From: Bacteroides sp.
Lineage (GTDB): Bacteria > Bacteroidota > Bacteroidia > Bacteroidales > GCA-2748055
Assembly: GCA_011048475.1 (NCBI GenBank)
Contig: DSDZ01000164.1
Span: 1 to 7,735 of the forward strand
Direction of reading: 5' to 3'
Length of the DNA: 7,735 bases
Positions 5,122 through 7,735 of this stretch are shown here, piece by piece. A model generated the notes under the pieces. That model worked only from the letters and a program-made list of their open reading frames with translations. It did no database searches and was not told where the DNA came from. The stretch's first letter is position 1, and each line of letters starts with the position of its first letter. Position numbers and translations under genes: made by a program.

Positions 5122-7735
5122 ATGAAAAGACTCATTAAAATTCAATTGTTTGCTGCACTGATCTTTGTGCAGACTTTATCCTTTCTGGCCCTGCCCCTTC
5201 AGGGTCAGCAGACTTTCTGCAATCCGCTTAATCTGAATTACAGATTCATGGGGGATGCCCTCGATGCCCGGGAAGCGGCCGATGCTGTCATTGTTTTATT
5301 TCAGGATGATTATTACCTGTTTGCTTCCCGTTCGGGAGGTTACTGGACCTCACCCGATCTTCGTGAATGGACCCTGATCATCCCCGAAGGAATCGATATT
5401 GAAACGTATGCACCCGGGGTGGTTGCCATGAGGGACTCATTGTTTTACGTCCCCTCAGCCACCAGCCAGGTATATAAAACCGGTGATCCGAAATCCGGTA
5501 TATGGCAAAAGGGTCCGAGAATCGCATCCTACGGTGATCCGGCATTTTTTCTGGATGACGATGGAAGATTGTACATGTGTTATGGCGTATCGAATAATGC
5601 TCCTATAAGTGTCGTCGAACTTGATCCTGTTACTTTCCAGGAAATAGGCTCCAAAGTGGACGTGGTTTACGCCAAGGCCTCCGTTCATGGCTGGGAAAGA
5701 CGTGGTGATGATAACCTGCTGGATGAAGAACCCTGGATCGAAGGCTCCTGGATGATCAAGGAAAATGGGAAATATTACCTGCATTATGCGGGCCCGGGGA
5801 CCGAATTTAAAACGTATGCGGATGGGATCTATGTGGCCGATTCACCGCTGGGGCCCTATGAATATGCAACCTACAGCCCTTTTGCATTTAAACCCACCGG
5901 ATTTATTTCAGGTGCAGGTCATGGCAGCACCTTTAAGGACAAGGATGGCAATTACTGGCATATCGGTACAATGACTATTTCAGTGCAGCATATGTTTGAA
6001 CGGCGGCTGGGTCTTGCACCTGTTTCCTTTGATGAAGATGGCCATATCCACTGCAATACAGCCTGGGGCGATTATCCCCAGTACTTACCGGGTGTCGTGG
6101 ATGATCCGGTTAACAATAATTACGCGGGGATGGTGCTGTTATCCCATAAAAAATTCGTCATGGCATCTTCTTCCCTGGATGATTATGGTATTGACAATGC
6201 CGTGGATGAAGATGCACGCACATACTGGTGTGCTCAGACCGGTGGTTCCAACGAATGGATGATCATTGATCTGGGAATCGAATGCAACGTGGAAGCTGTT
6301 CAGGTCAATTTTGCCGAGCACAATACAGATCCTGGCATCGTACGCGGGAGGGAAAACCTGCTGTATGAACAGTACATCCTTGAAAAATCATCTGATGGCT
6401 TGCACTGGGAAACACTGGTTGATAAAAGTCTGAACATGAGAGATGTGCCTCATGATTACACAGAATTGGTTCAGCCTGTGCTGACCCGGTATATAAAGCT
6501 TACGAATGTATTTACCCCGGGCGGAGGGAATTTCGCCATTCGTGATCTCAGGATCTTTGGGAACAGTGACCGCGCTGTGTACACAACAGTAGCCGATTTC
6601 AGTGTTGAGAGGGACTCCGAAGATGGCAGAGATGCGGTTATCCGGTGGACTCCCGTTGAAGATGCAGACGGGTATATCATCCATTACGGGATTGCCCCTG
6701 ACAAATTATACAACAATTACATGGTATATGATGCCGATAGTGTTGCCATCCACAGCCTAAATCATGGGGTGGAATACTATTTCAGCGTCGAAGCTTTTGA
6801 TACCGGAACAGAATATTACCGGAATGCCGGCGAATTTCACACCCATCAGTCAGGGAACTGGAACGATCCGGATACATGGACCGTATTTGATGGTTTGGGC
6901 TGGACATACCCTGCACCAGGCGTTCCTTCTGTTTCGGATGGCCCCATCACCATCCTTGAAGGACATACCGTTGTCGTAACAGAAAATGACTCTGCAGACC
7001 AGTTAACGGTCGCCGGCGGCGGGATCCTTGAATTAGGGAAAGGCGTCACATTTCAGGTGAACGACTACATTGGATCAGACATGGTTGTTCTTGGTACTTT
7101 GAGGAATTACGGAGCCTTGATTTGTGATACAATGGCAACTGTCAGTTTTTCCGGAAGCGGACGATACGAACACAAGCAGGATGGGGGAGTCATTCCAACC
7201 GCCATATGGAACCCCAGTTCATTATGCATCATTGACAGTGTAAAAACCAGTGTTCCTTCCAACCTCAATCAAAATTTCTTTAACCTCGTGTGGAATTGCC
7301 CCGGTCAGACCGCCAATCTGGACATGAAGTGGAATGAAATTACCATTGGCGGAGATATAACGATTCAAAATACAGGTTCGGCTCAATTACAGATGTGTGA
7401 CCCGGAGGCCGGGACAGACGCGCTGGTGAATATTGAAGGGGATATCATCCAGTCCGGCGGAGCCTTTGCCGCAACCGCTACGAACGATGCCAATACGACG
7501 GTTGTGATCAACCATCTCGGGAACATCCATATTACGGGAGGTGACTTTTCAATCTGCCGGGGTTCGCAGGGAGGCAACGGGACTACCACCTGGAATATTT
7601 ACGGAAATATTATTCTGGAAAATGCGACAACACGGAACGCGAATACAGACGGTGCGAAGTTCATCTTTTGTAACGCAGGAAGCACACAAATGCTATCGTT
7701 CTCCGGGGTCACATTTGCCGGCGGAGGATTCCCGG
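5122..7735 (+). CDS. secreted multidomain GH43-like glycosidase with F5/8C, FN3 and beta-solenoid regions (partial)
   Basis: The frame is open from ATG at 5122 to the right edge, giving 871 residues with no stop, so the C-terminus is missing. Residues 1-29 are a signal peptide (MKRLIK, then a hydrophobic core, then LPLQGQQ). Residues 30-335 or so resemble a GH43-type five-bladed beta-propeller. Candidate catalytic residues are Asp54 (base, in EAADAVIVLF), Asp139 (in YGDPAFFLDDDGR) and Glu208 (acid, in WIEGSWMIKENGKYYLHYA). Such enzymes cleave arabinose, xylose or galactose linkages in plant or algal polysaccharides; specificity cannot be read here. Residues 340-480 are an F5/8C/CBM32-like domain (DNAVDEDARTYWCA, IIDLG, RYIKL, AIRDLRIFG). 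Residues 485-572 are FN3-like (VIRWTPVEDADGYIIHYG, YYFSVEAFD). From residue 576 (SGNWNDPDTW, VTILEGHTV-like) a beta-rich repeat region begins. The start is chosen because the signal peptide begins there; an in-frame ATG 147 bp upstream would bury it. Confidence 0.88.
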   Translation, partial: MKRLIKIQLFAALIFVQTLSFLALPLQGQQTFCNPLNLNYRFMGDALDAREAADAVIVLFQDDYYLFASRSGGYWTSPDLREWTLIIPEGIDIETYAPGVVAMRDSLFYVPSATSQVYKTGDPKSGIWQKGPRIASYGDPAFFLDDDGRLYMCYGVSNNAPISVVELDPVTFQEIGSKVDVVYAKASVHGWERRGDDNLLDEEPWIEGSWMIKENGKYYLHYAGPGTEFKTYADGIYVADSPLGPYEYATYSPFAFKPTGFISGAGHGSTFKDKDGNYWHIGTMTISVQHMFERRLGLAPVSFDEDGHIHCNTAWGDYPQYLPGVVDDPVNNNYAGMVLLSHKKFVMASSSLDDYGIDNAVDEDARTYWCAQTGGSNEWMIIDLGIECNVEAVQVNFAEHNTDPGIVRGRENLLYEQYILEKSSDGLHWETLVDKSLNMRDVPHDYTELVQPVLTRYIKLTNVFTPGGGNFAIRDLRIFGNSDRAVYTTVADFSVERDSEDGRDAVIRWTPVEDADGYIIHYGIAPDKLYNNYMVYDADSVAIHSLNHGVEYYFSVEAFDTGTEYYRNAGEFHTHQSGNWNDPDTWTVFDGLGWTYPAPGVPSVSDGPITILEGHTVVVTENDSADQLTVAGGGILELGKGVTFQVNDYIGSDMVVLGTLRNYGALICDTMATVSFSGSGRYEHKQDGGVIPTAIWNPSSLCIIDSVKTSVPSNLNQNFFNLVWNCPGQTANLDMKWNEITIGGDITIQNTGSAQLQMCDPEAGTDALVNIEGDIIQSGGAFAATATNDANTTVVINHLGNIHITGGDFSICRGSQGGNGTTTWNIYGNIILENATTRNANTDGAKFIFCNAGSTQMLSFSGVTFAGGGFP
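6847..7735 (+). other. beta-solenoid-like repeat region of the glycosidase
   Basis: Residues 576-871 follow the FN3-like domain and begin with SGNWNDPDTW, then an ITILEGHTVVV segment, a pattern seen in surface-exposed Bacteroidetes proteins. Further on, a G-[DN]-I core recurs at G744 (IGGDITI), G773 (IEGDIIQSGG), G800 (HLGNIHITGG) and G828 (IYGNIIL), spaced 29, 27 and 28 residues. The regular short strands and Asn/Gly/Thr-rich turns suggest a right-handed beta-helix or similar solenoid. The role could be carbohydrate binding, adhesion or spacing from the cell surface; none is proven. Confidence 0.55.

Noticed and set aside
5455..5784. Minus-strand ORF of 109 codons
   Set aside because: It is antisense to the GH43-like propeller, in a region with a well-supported plus-strand frame.

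Overview
The window looks like chromosomal DNA from a member of the Bacteroidetes (Bacteroidota), probably an environmental polysaccharide degrader. Three things point there: a Bacteroidetes-style secreted multidomain GH43-type glycosidase, a small lipoprotein of a type common in that phylum, and start codons without clear Shine-Dalgarno sequences in AT-rich leaders. The assignment is inferred from gene content, not from a marker gene.

Layout. Five genes lie on the minus strand between 1 and 4919, and one large gene runs on the plus strand from 5122 off the right edge. In transcription order the minus-strand genes are: an AAA_14/DUF4143-type ATPase (4919-3567), a GNAT-nitrilase fusion protein (3524-1998), a small lipoprotein (1964-1458), an FkbM-like methyltransferase (1418-567), and a Ub/Mut7-C RNase-type protein (520 to beyond position 1). 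The last of these is truncated by the left edge. All gaps are 33-46 bp and none holds a convincing terminator, so co-transcription is possible. The products share no obvious pathway. The ATPase gene is visibly more AT-rich than the two or three genes at the left end.

The 202-bp divergent spacer (4920-5121) carries a perfect 14-bp direct repeat. Its two copies start 33 bp apart, and the nearer copy ends 5 bp from the ATPase start codon. This is the best candidate for an unexplained regulatory element here.

The plus-strand gene codes for at least 871 residues. It has a signal peptide, a GH43-like five-bladed propeller with a recognisable Asp/Asp/Glu set, an F5/8C (discoidin/CBM32-like) domain, an FN3-like domain, and then a long beta-rich region with degenerate ~28-residue repeats that continues past the window. 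It is probably exported to the cell surface or medium, and a type IX sorting domain may lie beyond the edge. I saw no RNA genes, insertion sequences, CRISPR arrays or phage genes. No clearly new multi-gene system is visible. The repeat pair next to the ATPase and the unusual domain composition of the glycosidase are the items most worth following up.
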